From Nicotiana tabacum (Eukaryota; Streptophyta; Magnoliopsida; Solanales; Solanaceae): DNA of 64,000 nucleotides. The DNA lies in NCBI RefSeq assembly GCF_000715075.1, contig NC_134101.1, positions 191,476,103-191,540,102 of the forward strand, given 5' to 3'. The notes below the pieces were generated by a model. It saw only the letters and a list, made by a program, of their open reading frames with translations, ran no database searches and was not told the origin of the DNA. This document shows, piece by piece, positions 1-12,911 of the stretch; the first letter of the stretch is position 1; every line of letters begins with the position of its first letter. Made by a program: the position numbers and the translations under genes.

Positions 1-743
1 CATGGTATGACTTAGTAACTTGATACCCCTATAGTTGTTACAATTCTGGATATCCCCTTTGTTCTTATACACCGGAACCATTGTACTCCACCGCCACTCA
101 TCAAGCATCCTCTTTGTCCTGAAGATAAAATTAAACAACCCAGCTGGCCACTCCAAGCCTGCCCTACCCGCATATCTCCAAAGTTCTACTAGAATCTCGT
201 CAGGTCCAGTCGCTTTGCCCCGACTCATCTTACCCATCGCACCCACGACCTCCTCAAATTTAATGTGCCTACAATACCTAAAGTCTCAGTGACTCTCGGA
301 GTGCTCCAATTGCCCTAACACGATGTTTTCATCCCCCTCTTCATTCAGAAGTTTATAAAAGTACGACTGCCATCTTTGCCTAATCTGGGCCTCTTCCATC
401 AATACTCGACTGTTCTCGTCTTTGATATACCCCACTTGATCTAGAACGCGAGTCTTCTTCTCTCTCGCTTTGGCCAATCGAAATAACTTCTTATCCCCAC
501 CTTTGCCCCAAGTTCCTCATAAAGTCGACAGAAAGCGGCAGTCTTAGCCTCTGCGACCGCTACTTTCACCTCCTTCTTAGCCTCCTTATATCTTTCTCTA
601 TTCGCTCTCCTCTGATCCTCGTCGGTGCTCTCTACTAACTTAATATACGCCGCTTTCTTGGCTTCCGCTTTACCTTGGACCACGTCATTCCACCACCACT
701 CTCCTCGGTGCCCGCCATAATAGCTTTTCGAAACTCCCAACAC
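1..743 (-). pseudogene. LINE ORF2 fragment (endonuclease-RT linker and start of reverse transcriptase)
   Basis: Reading down from 743, the minus strand gives a basic, Ala/Lys/Glu-rich helical linker ending in LYEELGAKVG. After a frameshift near 480 it continues in another frame with LDQVGYIKDENSRVL, a Trp/Gln/Tyr segment (RWQSYFYKLLNEEGD) and HSES. Further on, the frame matching the complement of 292-35 gives ATGPDEI, WRWSTMVPVYKNKGD and the NYRGIKLLSHT motif of plant LINE reverse transcriptases. This enzyme normally copies LINE RNA at a nicked chromosomal target. Here at least one frameshift and a stop around 290 break it, and the catalytic block with the paired aspartates is beyond the edge. 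It is a dead fragment. Confidence 0.85.
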
Positions 744-770
744 CTCTCCATTTACAACATGTCCAAAATA
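1..770 (-). mobile_element. L1-like LINE fragment, truncated at both ends
   Basis: The minus strand of the first 770 bases reads as part of the ORF2 of a plant non-LTR retrotransposon. The window edge cuts it, so its 3' half, including most of the reverse transcriptase, lies outside. The 5' limit near 770 is where the coding similarity stops and AT-rich DNA begins; I saw no target duplication. 5' truncation is usual for LINEs. Family assignment rests on recognising the linker between endonuclease and reverse transcriptase and the first RT blocks. Confidence 0.85.
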
Positions 771-1380
771 ATATGGAGAAATTAAGAAGTGGTTGTAGTG
801 GTTCCACTATTATTGTGCCACAACAAGCAATTGATGGTTTTACTAACCACTATTATCTTACATGTAGATATTTTGAAATACTTATTTGCACTTTTATACA
901 TATTTTTAATTAACCACATTCTATATTTTTTCTACATTATCAATTTTTTTAAAAATATTTATAGATAATTGTAATCCAATTGATGTCAAGCGAATGGAAA
1001 ACTCATTGTGGGAGGTTGCTCTAGCTCATGAAATTAATGATCTAAACTTTCTTGTTTCTTTTTGGTTTCCCTTTTCTATTACCAATTTATTTGTATGCTT
1101 TACTCTAGAGATATAGATACATCTTGTTGCTTTTGAGTCCTTTTTCTCTTTATTTTTTTCCTTCCTCTAGAATCAACAAACAATAGTAGTTGTACTACTG
1201 TTAAGTAGCAAGTAAGAATATGCATTTGTAAAAGTAAAAGGGAAATAATGATAAATGAGCGGAAGACGCAACTTTTATATATCAATTCACATTTTGATTT
1301 GACTAGAGGTGAACCAATTGGAATGATGAACGATAACTGAAATGGTGAACTATAACAAGCTAGTTATTAGTTACCTCAAA

Positions 1381-1607
1381 AAGATTTTTCATGATTTTTA
1401 TTTTTTATTTTTTCTTATAAAAATTTTATTTTATGAAAAATTGTGATGACTGATAAAGACAGATCATTACTGAGGCTTTTGCTCCTGTCTAATACATAAT
1501 GGTTGAATTAACTAACTTTAGTTGGTTAATCTGATCATTGTTCTAATCATGATCATGCATGTATTTCGTGTATATCTCACCGGTGAATTTAAAAAACCTC
1601 GCTAATT
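1381..1607 (+). repeat. Direct repeat, copy 1
   Basis: This segment and 3453-3687 share long near-identical blocks in the same order: a T-rich start, then TGATGACTGATAAAGAC, GATCATTACTGAGGCTTTTG, TTGGTTAAT, ATCATGAT and a shared tail AAAAAACCTCGC. The copies are about 2.07 kb apart. They could be ends of an old element or two insertions of one short repeat. Neither copy starts TG and ends CA, so I do not call them LTRs. Confidence 0.7.
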
Positions 1608-3452
1608 GGTGTTACTTGTCAAAAGGAACACACGCTAAAAACTATCTTAAGCATAGCAATAGATACTAAGCCAATCTGCCTGAACTATTGAGATCAATAC
1701 AACCCAAGGTTAAATTCACTTTACTTCTCTTTTGAGGAGTAGCATTCTGAAAAGAGTCAGTCAAGGGCATAAAGTCATCGAAAAAAAATAAATTAAGTCA
1801 AAGAGACCATTGAGCACTCAGATATTGCATTTTGACGCATCAAATTCATATTTGGCCTATTTTATTGGTCGAGCTATTAAATGAATGGATTGAATAAACT
1901 CATTATGATTTCGTCAACCAAATTTATTCAAAACTAGATGGGAAACCATGGGCATGAATGGGATTCAACGGTATAATTTCTTTATCAGTTGATCTCTATG
2001 TCAAGAGAACATGTAAGGGAAAGATGTAAATTCAAACCAAATCTAAATCAAGGAACAAATTCATTCTCATTGTTTGTGCTTCAACTTACGCTAGCAAATC
2101 TTTGGAGGAATACAAAATAAAATTGCAAGTGAAACACAATTATTCTGAATCTATTATTTATGTATTTGAATGATCAAACTTATATCTAAGTCGTTCATTT
2201 TCAATATGTTGTCGAGAAGAAATGTGATCATGCACACAAGGGAAAAAAATAAGTCTTTCAAGAATGTAGTTTCACGGCAAAATATGAAATTGTAGATGTT
2301 AGCTTGATACTGAAAAAGTTTCGAAGACCGAAAGAAATTCTGATAACTGAAAATGAGAGGATCTGATTGAGTACATTAAGTCAAATGAAGGATCTACATA
2401 ACATTGTTCAATACAATGCTTTGAAATTGTGACGGCTAGTCCATGTAAAGAGAAACCTTCCTGCATAGTTCAGGAGCATTGATTTAGAATGATAGGTTTA
2501 CCACCACATCAGTTTATGCAAGGATAGCTTGCTTGATTTGAAAATTAATCAGACTCATAATTCATTTCTAACCTCTCTTTAATAGCCCAAGACTGGTGAT
2601 GTTGATTGTAATTATATTCATGAGTAGTTAATTCACCTTCATTACAAAATGACAAATTTGACATGCAATAATTTCTGTTGTTTTTCGGGAATAACTGACA
2701 TATAAGGCATCATTTGTTTTTTTGGACCTTTCGGATACTTTTAATATGGAAATCACCTCATTGGAGCTAATCTCGATGCGACTCCGACAACTCACCCATA
2801 TAATATACATATAGAATGTAATCTAAATTTGCGAATCATTATAACAATGAGTTGGAATAAGAGAAACCAAAAAAATATATAATAAGATTCAATGAATCAT
2901 GATATGATATATAATAGTTCAATACTTGCATAATAAGCGAGTAACTAACTTAGATCTAATAAATAGTAAGTAATCGTGGGTACAATATACAAAGCCAAAC
3001 TTACATGATCAATTTGGTAGGAGACCAATGAGGTACGAGTTATGTTCTTCCATGATGTCCATCCAATTCCTACATGCAATAGATATCAGAAACATCAACT
3101 AAAACCTAAGTTTATACAATTATAAAATATATGTTTCTATTTTTGCTTTCTGATAAAGATATAGAATATGTCTTAGTAAACACCTAAAAGCCCAGGTGTG
3201 TGTTCTACTTTAACTTAAAAAGTAGCAAATAAGCAATATGGTCATAATATAATACAACATAATAGAGCATATCTGGTAGAACACTAAAGCAAATAGAAAT
3301 ACGAAAGCAACTAAAGCGTTTGTCAAAACAGAATAAAAAAGCAGATCATCAAAAAGAATAAAAAAAGTGTACACTTTTCACAATACCACGTTATACAACA
3401 ATCTCCTTGAAAATACAGTAAAATCATCATTTCTTGTGAAATCCCAATAAAA

Positions 3453-3687
3453 AAATTTCATGATTTTTTTGTTACATATTTGTTTTGAATTTTTCGTACA
3501 TAATAATTTTGTTTTATGAAAAATAGTGATGACTGATAAAGACGGATCATTACTGAGGCTTTTGCTTCTGTCGAATACATAATGGCTGAAGCTAACTTTT
3601 GTTGGTTAATCCGATCATGATCCAAATCATGATTGTGCGTGTACTTTGTGCATATCTCACTAATAGATTTAAAAAACCTCGCGAATC
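3453..3687 (+). repeat. Direct repeat, copy 2
   Basis: Partner of 1381-1607 in the same orientation. It differs by scattered substitutions and small indels, mostly in the T-rich start. The stretch between the copies (1608-3452) has no recognised coding content. Confidence 0.7.
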
Positions 3688-4145
3688 AACTTAGTTTTAA
3701 TTTTTAGCGTCAAGATTTTGTGGCATTTAAAGAGATTATATAAATGATTACAGAAAACATTATTCTTGTCGAGCTGCTAGATTGTATTTATGAGTTGTCA
3801 AGGTTCAACCAAAATGCAATTGCAAAACATAAAATTTTGAAATCTCAAACAAAAATTTAGTTTATCAAAGATGAAAAAATATATTAGTTCAGTAGGTTTA
3901 TTTGATTGAATCCTATTCACATGATAAAAGATGAGGAGGAGCAAGTTAACGGTAGAAAGGATAGGCAGGGATTATAACTATATGAGAGGCAAAATGCTCG
4001 AGTTTGGGCTCTATTTAATTTACCATATTGATATTTATATTTAATTTATGTTGTTGGATTGGTTTCTTCAAGACTGTAAATATAAAATATTCTATGAATT
4101 AAAGATATATTTGGAGCATATAATAGAAAAATATTTGGCAAAATC

Positions 4146-4352
4146 TTAACTTCTTCGTCGCAAGCTAACATCAAAACATCTTATCCTAGCTGGATTGAAT
4201 TTTACTTCTTCGTCGCAAGCTAACATCAAAACTATCTTATCCTAGCTGGATTGGATATTAATTTTTATACGTGAGATTAAAGTTTTATATAACAAAACAT
4301 CTTATCTTAGTTGGATTCGATTTTAATTTTTACATGTGAAACTAAAGTTTTA
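4146..4352 (+). repeat. Short tandem duplication with a degenerate third unit
   Basis: Two adjacent units of about 55 bases begin with ACTTCTTCGTCGCAAGCTAA and end with CCTAGCTGGATTG. A third, more diverged unit near 4290 keeps only the second half (AACATCTTATCTTAGTTGG) and a shared AAAGTTTTAT tail. It looks like replication slippage in non-coding DNA. Confidence 0.75.
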
Positions 4353-4566
4353 TCTTCATGAGTACTCATTGGACTTCAAATCCTAAGCTCACCTATTTTG
4401 ATAGTTAGTATGTTGTACGTTTACATAATTAGTTAAAGTTTCAATTAAATTCTTTGGTGAAATCTTGGTCATCTAACTATAACATCAACTAGCACATGGA
4501 TAACTTAAGAAGCGCCCAAATTGGTTTTGTTGTTTATTTGACTTTAGAAAATATTAACATAGATAT

Positions 4567-6331
4567 TGTAACGACCCGACCGATTGTTTTGAGTTTAAAG
4601 GTTCTGTTCAGTGATTCAAGGTCTTGAGTAGCTTTATATTGTATATTATGACTTACGTGTATGGTCGTATTTGATTTTCGGATATTTCGGAGTGAATTTT
4701 GATGGGTGATTCTCACTCTAGAAGCTTAAGTTGAAAATATTGACCGAGGTTTGACTTTTGTAAAAAAGACTCCGATCAATATTTGATAACTCTGGTAGGT
4801 TTGTATCGTGATTTTGGACTTGAGCGTATTCTTGGAATCGAATTCGGAGGTCCGTAGTGTGATTTGTGTGGTTAGTTGGCAATTTAAAGGCTTAGAAGTT
4901 TGATAAGTTTGACCGTAGGTTGACTTCATAGCTTTCGTATTTGGATTTCTATGTAGGGACTTGAAATAGGTCCGTTTCATCATTTGAAACTTTTCTGCAA
5001 AGTTTGACGTCATTCCGAGTTGATTTGATATGAATCGGATGCGTAGTTGTGTTTTTAGAAGTTTTTGAGTTTCATGTTGATTTCATGTGTTTTGGAGGTC
5101 CGATTCATGGTTTTAGATGTTATTTCGATGATTTGATCAAGCGATCGAGTTCGTGTATATTTTTAGACTTGTGTTAAAATTTGATTTGGAGCCCCAAGAG
5201 ATTGGGTGAGTTTCGAACGTGTTCCGGAGTGTTTGGGAAGAGTTTTAGTTTGTTGGTTTTGATCAGGTGCTGCAGGTCTCACAAATGCGCGAACTTGTTC
5301 GCATTTACTATACCCGCATTTGCGAGGTGTGGGGTCACATTTGCGAGGATTGCTTGAGTCTTCTAGGTTTTCATTTGCGAACCTTGTGTTCGCATTTGCG
5401 AAGGGGATCTAGGCTTAGCAGTGATCGCATTTACGATCATCTTGATCACTTTTGTGGTAATCCACTATTCGCAATTGCGTCCTACTTGTTGCATTTGCGA
5501 TGACAGAAGGGGCTTCACTTTTGCGATTGTTTCCTTACATTTTGGGATTCCCATTTGTGAACCCCAAGCCGTAATTGCGACACCTGCAACTGGACATAAA
5601 AGCTGAGGGACGGAATTTTTGTCTCATTTTCATATTTTAAAACCCTAGACTCGGTAGGAAGCGATTTTGAAGAAGAATTTTTATCTACAATCATTGGGTA
5701 AGTGATTTTGATCAATTTTCAATAATTTTACATTATTATATATGAGATTTAACATCAAAATTATGAGAATTAAAGTGAAATTTTGAGAAAACTTTATCTA
5801 TATTTTGAAAAATGAGAATTTAAGTTTTGAGAGTCGATTTGGACTCGAATTTTGAAACAAAATACATATACAGACTCGTGGGGTTATGGGTAGTCTGAAT
5901 CTACCTTTGGACCCTTATTTTGACGGGGCAATACCGGGGTTGACTTTTGAGGAATTATTGAAATTAATTTTTCTTGTATTATTTGATATTATTGAGTCGA
6001 TTTTGGTTAGATTTAAACCTAACGGAGGTAAATTGTAAAAGAAAATCTATTTTAGAATATTGATTGAAGGCTTTTGAGGTAAGTATCTTGTCTACTTTAT
6101 GTGAGGGAACTACCCCGTAGAGATTGATTTTTTTACAATATTTAAACTACGCAAAAGACGTGTACAAAAGGTGACGAGTGTGTATACGACTTATACGTAA
6201 AAATTGACCGTTTAGACTCTTAGGTTTCTTATGTTCATTAAAATAAAGTTACCTTATCATGTATATTCTTCATTGTTAAATTTACCCTTACATGCCTTAT
6301 TTGAAGTTGATTGGTTCATGTTCTACCCTTT
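4567..6331 (+). mobile_element. Long LTR, 5' part, plus orientation (TGTAACGACC family)
   Basis: It starts with TGTAACGACCCGACC, the same terminus seen in several other copies here, and is colinear with the first half of the LTR at 36922-40948. There is no polypurine tract immediately upstream, so this end is more likely the outer edge of an element or of a solo LTR than a 3' LTR. The 3' half is missing: at 6332 the sequence switches to an oppositely oriented LTR. A region of dyad motifs based on CGCATTTGCG lies at 5278-5590. The chromovirus (Del/Tekay-like) assignment of this family is inference, since no pol of this family survives in the window. Confidence 0.75.
5278..5590. repeat. Palindrome-rich domain of the LTR, CGCATTTGCG spelling
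   Basis: Irregularly spaced short dyads recur: GCGAACTTGTTCGC, CGCATTTGCGAGG, TTCGCATTTGCGAAGG, GATCGCATTTACGATCA, TTCGCAATTGCG and TTGCATTTGCGATG. The same position in other LTR copies holds dyads with a different core. Apparent ORFs across it only translate the repeat. Confidence 0.75.
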
Positions 6332-6954
6332 TGTCATGACCCAAAACTGACCCGATCAAGATGGCGCCTAACGTGAAACTAAGCCAGCCGACACAAATCC
6401 CAAAACCAACCAGAAATTTCATAATAAGTCATTTTAAGTCATTAATTAGCTAAAAACCCATAATATAAGTTAAAATAAGTAGTGCGAAAATAAACACAAG
6501 CCCGACATCGGGTTGTCACCAGTTATGAGCAACTACAACTCGTCTAGGAACAAGAAAAGATAACATAGTCCGAAATAAAATACTAAGACAATCTAAATAA
6601 GATAGGAAGGAGAAGCACTGGGCTGCGAATTCTAAGCAACTACCTAGTCAACTCCGGAGACCTACTGGAAGATTGATCAGTACTTACTATCGTGCCCCGA
6701 GACTCCTAGATCTACACATAAGGTGCAGAGAGTAATGTGAGTACGCCATCTCAGTAAGTAATAAAAGTAAAGGCAGATGAGCAGTAAGAAAATACGTAAT
6801 TCCACGTCATAGCACTACACCAAAACAATATATGTCCAAAACAATACAGTAAATCAATAAAACTCGTAAAAACAACTCAGTTGAGTAAAACTTTTTTAAA
6901 ACATCTTTCAATAGTCTCAAACGAGTGATAAAAACAGTGAGTAAAAATGATGTA

Positions 6955-7340
6955 GTCATAAATAGCCCCTCGGGCAAAACAGGTATCACAACCGCCCCTC
7001 GGGCAAAATGAATCATAAGAAACCAGCCCCTTGGGCTACCTCATAATCACCCGTAATCAGCCCCTCGGGCAACAACATGAAACAACATCAGCTCTTCAGG
7101 CAATATCACATCTCTCACACTGGGTACCCGCGCTCACTGGGGGGTGTTCAGACTCTGGAGGGGCTCCTAAAGCCCAAGCGCTATCACAAACCATATCGTG
7201 GCATAACAAATCAGGCCCTCGGCCTCTCATATATCACAAATCAGTACACATGATACGACGCGCGACCCGATCCCATAATAATCCTCACAACACAGGCCCT
7301 CGGCCTCACTTAGTCAGAACCCTCTCAAGCCACTCGGGCA
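6955..7340. repeat. Minisatellite-like block inside the LTR
   Basis: The phrase GCCCCTCGGGCAA recurs with variants at about 6965, 6993, 7022 and 7060, spaced roughly 30-40 bases. GGCCCTCGGCCTC recurs at about 7214 and 7294. It is a degenerate array peculiar to this LTR copy. Confidence 0.6.
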
Positions 7341-8204
7341 ATAATAAAACATGATGCTCAGTCAAAAATACCATTTAAAATATCAAAACGGAGTAAATAC
7401 GACTGAGTTATGAAAATAGTAGAATACAACATGACTGAGTACAAATATGAAGTTAAAACAGTGAGGAATAGTATTAAAAAACCCTAAGGGTCCAAAACAG
7501 TTGGCATGAGGCCCAAATATGGCATTCAGCCCAAAACATCCCATATGGTGCACGACTCCACGCTCGACATCTAGTGTGTGCGTCACTTCAAAGTAGCATA
7601 ACAATATGAAATCCGGGGTTTCATACCCTCAAGACAACATTTACAATCATTACTTACCTCAATTCGGTCCAAACTCTAGCCCGCGATGCCTTTGCCCCTC
7701 GAATCGGCCTCCAATTGCTCCAAATGTAACCAAAATCAGTATCATACCATTAATACGCGCTAAAGAAAAAAAGCCTAAGTGAAAATAGTCAAATTACGTC
7801 AAAAATCCCGAAATTGGCCAAACCCAACCCCCAAACCCATGTCTCGGATTCTGATAAAAATAAAAAAACTAGAATCCTTCCACTCTCACGAGTTCATACA
7901 TACCAAATACATAAAACTCTGACCACAACAACCCCTCAAATTCTTAAATCAAAGACTCCAATACCAAGCCTTAATTCTCCGATTTTAACTCTTAATTTCC
8001 AATAATTTCGAGCCTAATCAGTAAAATAATGCCATAGGATTGAGTAATAGGTTCAAAAGTCTTATCTCCAAGCGTTATCCCTTAAATCCCTCTTCAAATC
8101 CTCTAAAAAGCTCTCAAGCCGTCTAAAAAATGGTGGAACATAGCTAAAATTCGCGAAGGCAAGTTTATATAGTTTCTGGACCAGGTATTCCACACCAGCA
8201 GCCT

Positions 8205-8440
8205 CAAACATGCACCTGCGGTGCAACGGGTCACACCCGCGGAAGTCACTTATCCGCCCAAAATCACATCTGCGGTCAAAAACCCGCACATGCGCTATCA
8301 CAGGTGCGCTCACCTCACCGCATATGCGGCTCCTACCCTTCACCTACTTGATTGCATTTGTGGCCCATTCTTTGCTTCTACGGGCCCGCACCTGTGGTCC
8401 CCAATCCGCAGGTGCAGTTATGACAGGATCAGCAGCTGAA
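8205..8440. repeat. Palindrome-rich domain of the LTR, CACCTGCGG spelling
   Basis: Dyads such as CACCTGCGGTG, CACCCGCGG, GCACATGCGC, CACAGGTGCGC and CCGCATATGCGG recur over about 230 bases. The position within the LTR matches the dyad domains at 5278-5590, 23575-23945, 33355-33600 and 43548-43830. Confidence 0.7.
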
Positions 8441-8581
8441 GCTGCCTAAGCTCAATTCCAATCTTTCTGACAACCTTCCGAAATCATTCCGAGGCCCCCG
8501 AGACCTCAACCAAAAATACAAATAAGTCACAAACCACTATTCAAACTTGTACCAAACCGCGGAACAATCAAAATATCTAAG

Positions 8582-10549
8582 ATGGACCCTTTGAAGTACA
8601 TATTTCAGAAACCCATGCTGACTGGAAAGTTGGCCAAGTGGCAGATAGTATTAATTGAGTTTGATATCGTCTACGTAACTGAAAAGGAAGTCAAAGGACA
8701 AGCACTAGCCGATCATCTTGCTGAAAATCCATTAGAAGGCAAATATGAACCTTTGAAAATGTATTTTCCTGGTGAAGAAGTGTCGTTCGTAGGGGAAGAC
8801 ATAACCAAAGCATACGATGGTTGAATGATGTTCTTTGATGGAACTACAAATTTCACAGGAGTGGGCATTGGAGCAATTTTGGTATCAAAAACCGGTCAAC
8901 ATTATCCGGTATCTGCTAAACTCAGATTTCTCTGCACTAACAATATGGCAGAATATGAAGCCTGCATACTAGGACTCAACATGGCAGTCAACATGAATAT
9001 TCAGGAGCTGTTGGTAATCGGTGATTTAGATTTTCTTGTGCACCATGTACAAGGAGAGTAGGCCACCAAAAATTCCAAGATATTGCCATATCTACACCAT
9101 GTATAGGAATTGAGAAAGAGGTTCACGAAGATAGAGTTTCGACATGTACCCAGAATTTAGAATGAGTTTTCCGATGCATTGTCTACCTTGTCATTGATGA
9201 TACAACATCCAGATAAGAATTTCATTGATCCCATCCTAGTAAGAATTCATAATCAGTCGGCGTATTGTGCTCATGTTGAAGAAGAAACAGATGGAAAACC
9301 TTGGTTCCATGACATCAAGGAGTATTTGGTGAAATAAGAATATCCAGAGCATGCAAACCACACTCAGAAACGCACGCTTCGAGGATTTTCCAATCACTTC
9401 TTCCATAGCGGAGGAAATTTGTATAGAAGAACTCCTGATTTGGGATTGCTAAGATGTGTCGATGCAAAAGAAGCTTCTAAACTACTTGAGGAGATACATG
9501 TCGGGACCTACAACCCACATATGAATAGTTTTGTCTTAGCCAAGAAGATACCCAGGGCCGATTACTTTTGGATGACCATGGAAACAGATTGTGTCCAGTA
9601 CGTCCGCAAATGCCACCAATGTCAAGTGCATGCCGATATGATAAAAGTACCTCCAAACGAGCTAAATGCAACAAGCTCGCCTTGGCCATTTGCTGCCTGG
9701 GGAATGGATGTCATTGGTCCAATTGAGCCTACTGCTTCAAATGGACACAGGTTTATTCTGGTAGCCATTGATTACTTCACAAAATGGGTAAAGGCTGCAT
9801 CTTACAAAGCTGTCACCAAGAAAGTCATCGCAGACTTTGTCAAAGATCGTATCATTTGCCAATTTAGAGTTCCCGAGTCCATTGTCATGGATAATGCTAC
9901 CAACCTTACTAGTGATCTGATGAAATCCATGTGTGAAACTTTCAAAATCAAGCACAAGAATTCCACAGCCTATATACTTTAGATGAATGGAGTCATAGAA
10001 GCCGCCAACAAAAACATCAAGAAAATACTAAGAAAGATGTTAGAAAACCACAAACAATGGCACGAGAAGCTTCCTTTTCCTCTGTTGCAATACCGCACCA
10101 TAGTTCGCACATCAACCGGGGCAACTCCCTACATACTGGTGTATGGTACCGAAGCTGTCATCCCAACCGAGGTAGAAATTCCTTCTTTAAGAATCATACA
10201 GGAAGCTGAACTCAACGATGCGGAATGGATAAGGAGCCGCTATGAACAATTGGCCCTCATAGATGGAAAAAGGATGAAGGCAGTATGTCATGGTCAGCTT
10301 TATCAGAATAGAATGTCCAGAGCTTTCAACAAAAGGGTCAAACCAAGGCAATTTGCGCTAGGACAGTTGGTGTTAAAGAAGATTTTTCCACACCAAGATG
10401 AAGCCAAGGGAAAGTTCTCTCCCAATTGGCAAGGTCCATACATGGTTCACAGGGTGTTGACAGGAGATTCACTCATACTTGCAGAAATGGACGGAGAAAT
10501 TTGGCCAAAACCAATCAATTCAAACGCAACCAAGAGATACTATGCTTAG
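8582..10549 (+). pseudogene. Tat-like pol fragment: RNase H, second RNase H, integrase
   Basis: This is the 3' end of a polyprotein that would degrade RNA in the hybrid and insert the cDNA copy. In order: the end of the RT-linked RNase H with LTGKLAKW and ALADHLAENP; a second RNase H (8825-9061 onward) with FFDGTTN and NNMAEYEACILGL; then integrase from about 9419. The zinc-binding part shows HVGTYNPH and CHQCQ. The core shows WGMDVIGP, VAIDYFTKW, MDNATN and GVIEAANKNIKK, covering the D,D and E positions. The tail has a GPY-like WQGPYMV and KRYYA end. In-frame stops at about 8822, 9059, 9337 and 9980 and others inactivate it. The second RNase H is damaged before its last acidic residue. Confidence 0.9.
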
Positions 10550-11320
10550 ACTATTTACATTTCCTCATTTGATGTAATTGAATTACGCTTGACCTGATTC
10601 CCGTTTAAGAGGGGATATGTAGGCAGCCTTATGGGTTCGGTCATATCATAATAAAATTTCCATTTCTTCCAAATTAGAAATTGGGTCAGTATTTTAAGTA
10701 GGACCTTAAAATTTCGGAGCAAGTCCAGCCAACGCCAACGTATGTCAGACGGTCGGAAATCGGTTAAGAAACTGGGACAGAATTTTTGAGAAGGATTCTC
10801 AAAATTCTGAGGAAGGATCAACGAGGCTCGTTACCCGCAAACAGCCGAAGGATCATCCACCAAACTGGGCAGAATTTTGAGGAGGACCCTCAAAATTCTA
10901 AAATGAGAAAGTTGCAATGCCTCTGAAATATGTTACAGTCACTAGTTCATCTAAAAATCACTTGATATATCAATTTGTTTCTAAAAATGACTCTATTTTT
11001 ATCAATAATTGCATATTTTTGAAAACTCTATTTCCGTAACAGTCAGATGTTACCTAGGGAAACTCAAAAAGGCCTCCGGAACGGAGCAAAGCAAGGCCAG
11101 TGGACAGAAGCATGAACCAACCTCCCCTCAAGTAACATACAATTTTTCTTTGAACGCAGACACTTTTGACGTAGCGATAGCATTTGCAAAAATGTATACA
11201 CAAAGCAAATTCACTATCAATCCGGCCATCAAACACCAAATATATCTCCAGCTAAGACACATACTACTCTTATTTGCTACTTGCTCTTCACATGGGACTA
11301 AGCCCTGTCCAGCATGCTCG
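10550..11320 (+). other. Post-integrase untranslated region of the Tat-like element
   Basis: Non-coding sequence between the integrase stop and the tandem array. It contains repeated AAAATTCTGAGGA-like phrases (10785-10905) that read as short degenerate repeats. The ORF at 11009-11383 runs into the array and looks like chance. Confidence 0.6.
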
Positions 11321-12142
11321 CATAAGGCTAATCTTTGCCTCACTATCTGTATGAGGCTAATCCATGCCTCCATATGTGCATAAGGCTAATCCCTGCCTCC
11401 ATACCTACTTGAGGCTAATCCCTGCCTCCATTGTTGCATGAGGCTAATCCATGCCTCCATATTTGCATGAGGTTAATCCCTACCTCCACAACCACATGAG
11501 GATAATCCCTGCCTCCACACCTGCATGAGGCTAATCCTTTCCTCCCTATCTTCATGAGGCTAATCCCTGCCTCTATAGTTGCATGAGGCTAATCCCTGCC
11601 TCCATAGTTGCATAAGGCTAATCCCTGCCTCCATATTTGCATGAGGTTGATCCCTGCCTCCACACCTGCATGAGGCTAATCCCTACCTCCATATTTGCGT
11701 GAGGCTAATCCCTTGCCTCCACACTTGCATGAGGCTAATCCTTGCCTCCATACCTGCATGAAGCTTATCCTTGTCTCTCTATTTGCATAAGGCTAATCCC
11801 TGCCTCCACACATGCATGAGGCTAATCTTTGCCTCCCTATTTGCATAAGGCTAATCCCTGCCTCCATACCTGCATGAGGCTAATCCTTGCCTCCCTATTT
11901 GTACGAGGCTAATACCCTCCTCCATACCTGCATGAGGCTAATCCTTGCCTCCCTATTTGCATAAGGCTAATCCATGCCTCCATACCTACATGAGGCTAAT
12001 CCTTTCCTCCCTATTTGCATGAGGCTAATCTCGCCTCCATATTTGCATGAGGCTAATCCCTGCCTCCATATTTGTATGAGGCTAATCCCTGTCTCCACAT
12101 TTTCATGAGGCTAATACTTACCTCCACATTTTCAAGGGACTA
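11321..12142 (+). repeat. Tandem array, 29-bp unit, about 28 copies
   Basis: The unit is close to CATGAGGCTAATCCCTGCCT followed by CCATATTTG. Starts at 11321, 11350 and 11379 confirm the 29-base period, and the array ends near 12142. Units differ by a few substitutions each. Macas and others have described arrays between integrase and the 3' LTR as a habit of plant Tat/Ogre elements and a source of satellite DNA; that this array is such a case is inference from position. Confidence 0.9.
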
Positions 12143-12898
12143 AGCACTGTCCCTTCTTACATAAATATTTCTCTATTCTGGTACTATCTGTTTGTTTTTC
12201 GATCGGGCTAATCCCTACCTTGCATTTCACAAGACTAAGCCTTGTCTTGGTAGCATCGAATTATTGCATCTCATGGGCTGAAATATCACCAATCTATCCA
12301 AAGGTGTCATAGTCTAAAATGCATCATCCTCATAGCCGGAGGACATCATGCCATGGCCTGAGGATCCCTCAAATTTGCATATCATTATTCAAAGGCGTCA
12401 TGGTTAGGAGGCACCATCTTCATGGCCCGAGAACATCATTTCATGGCCTACGAATCCCACACTAAATAAATCATGTCTAGGACATCATGGTCCGAGGACG
12501 TCATCCTTAACCGTCCAAAGACAACTGTCATGGTCCAAAGGGAATCTTCATCATGTTTAAATTTCCGCACAAATACATGTTCGTAGCATCCCTTTATCTG
12601 CAGGTGACCAGCAAGCAATCGTTATCCTAACAGGAGCGACCTCGCTCCAGTTCCTTCAAATTACCTCAAACCTAACCGTTCACCATAACCGCTCTTGCAT
12701 CTCGTGTCCGTTCTTGCAATGACTTCATCGGTATATTCTGCCAATAAATCCAGAACTACACATGACCTGATTCCTGTAAAACCAGGGAAATGTAGGAAAC
12801 TCAAGGCCGAAGTCTGGCCTCTATCTTTCAAAAACACCCCATTTGGTCAAAATTGATCATCATTTCTTTACCCAAAAACTCTTTCATCCTTCCCGGGT
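12143..12898 (+). other. Untranslated region between array and polypurine tract
   Basis: It holds a looser set of repeats built on CATCATGGCCCGAGGA-like phrases (about 12310-12560), which may be an older array. No coding potential seen. Confidence 0.55.
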
Positions 12899-12911
12899 AA
12901 AGAGGGGCAGC
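12899..12911 (+). other. Polypurine tract
   Basis: AAAGAGGGGCAGC lies directly before the LTR start TGTTGATACTCAATC. This tract is the primer for plus-strand DNA synthesis in LTR retrotransposons, and its position fixes the LTR boundary. Confidence 0.8.

Larger units (their letters stand above)
771..4566. other. AT-rich stretch without a recognisable gene
   Basis: About 3.8 kb with many stops in all six frames. It contains a dispersed direct-repeat pair (1381-1607, 3453-3687) and a short tandem duplication (4146-4352), listed separately. Around 1780-2360 the sequence has the feel of decayed coding DNA, but I could not place it in a family. No transposon termini or tRNA were found. Confidence 0.6.
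6332..8580 (-). mobile_element. Long LTR, minus orientation, missing its 5' end
   Basis: Read on the minus strand this copy ends with GTTTTGGGTCATGACA at 6332, the family's 3' terminus. Its 5' part, the TGTAACGACC end, is lost at about 8580, where Tat-type pol sequence begins abruptly. It carries a CCTCGGGCAA-rich minisatellite (about 6955-7110), CCCTCGGCCT repeats (7210-7340) and a dyad domain (8205-8440). The five bases outside the intact terminus are CCTTT; the matching target duplication on the other side is gone. Confidence 0.75.
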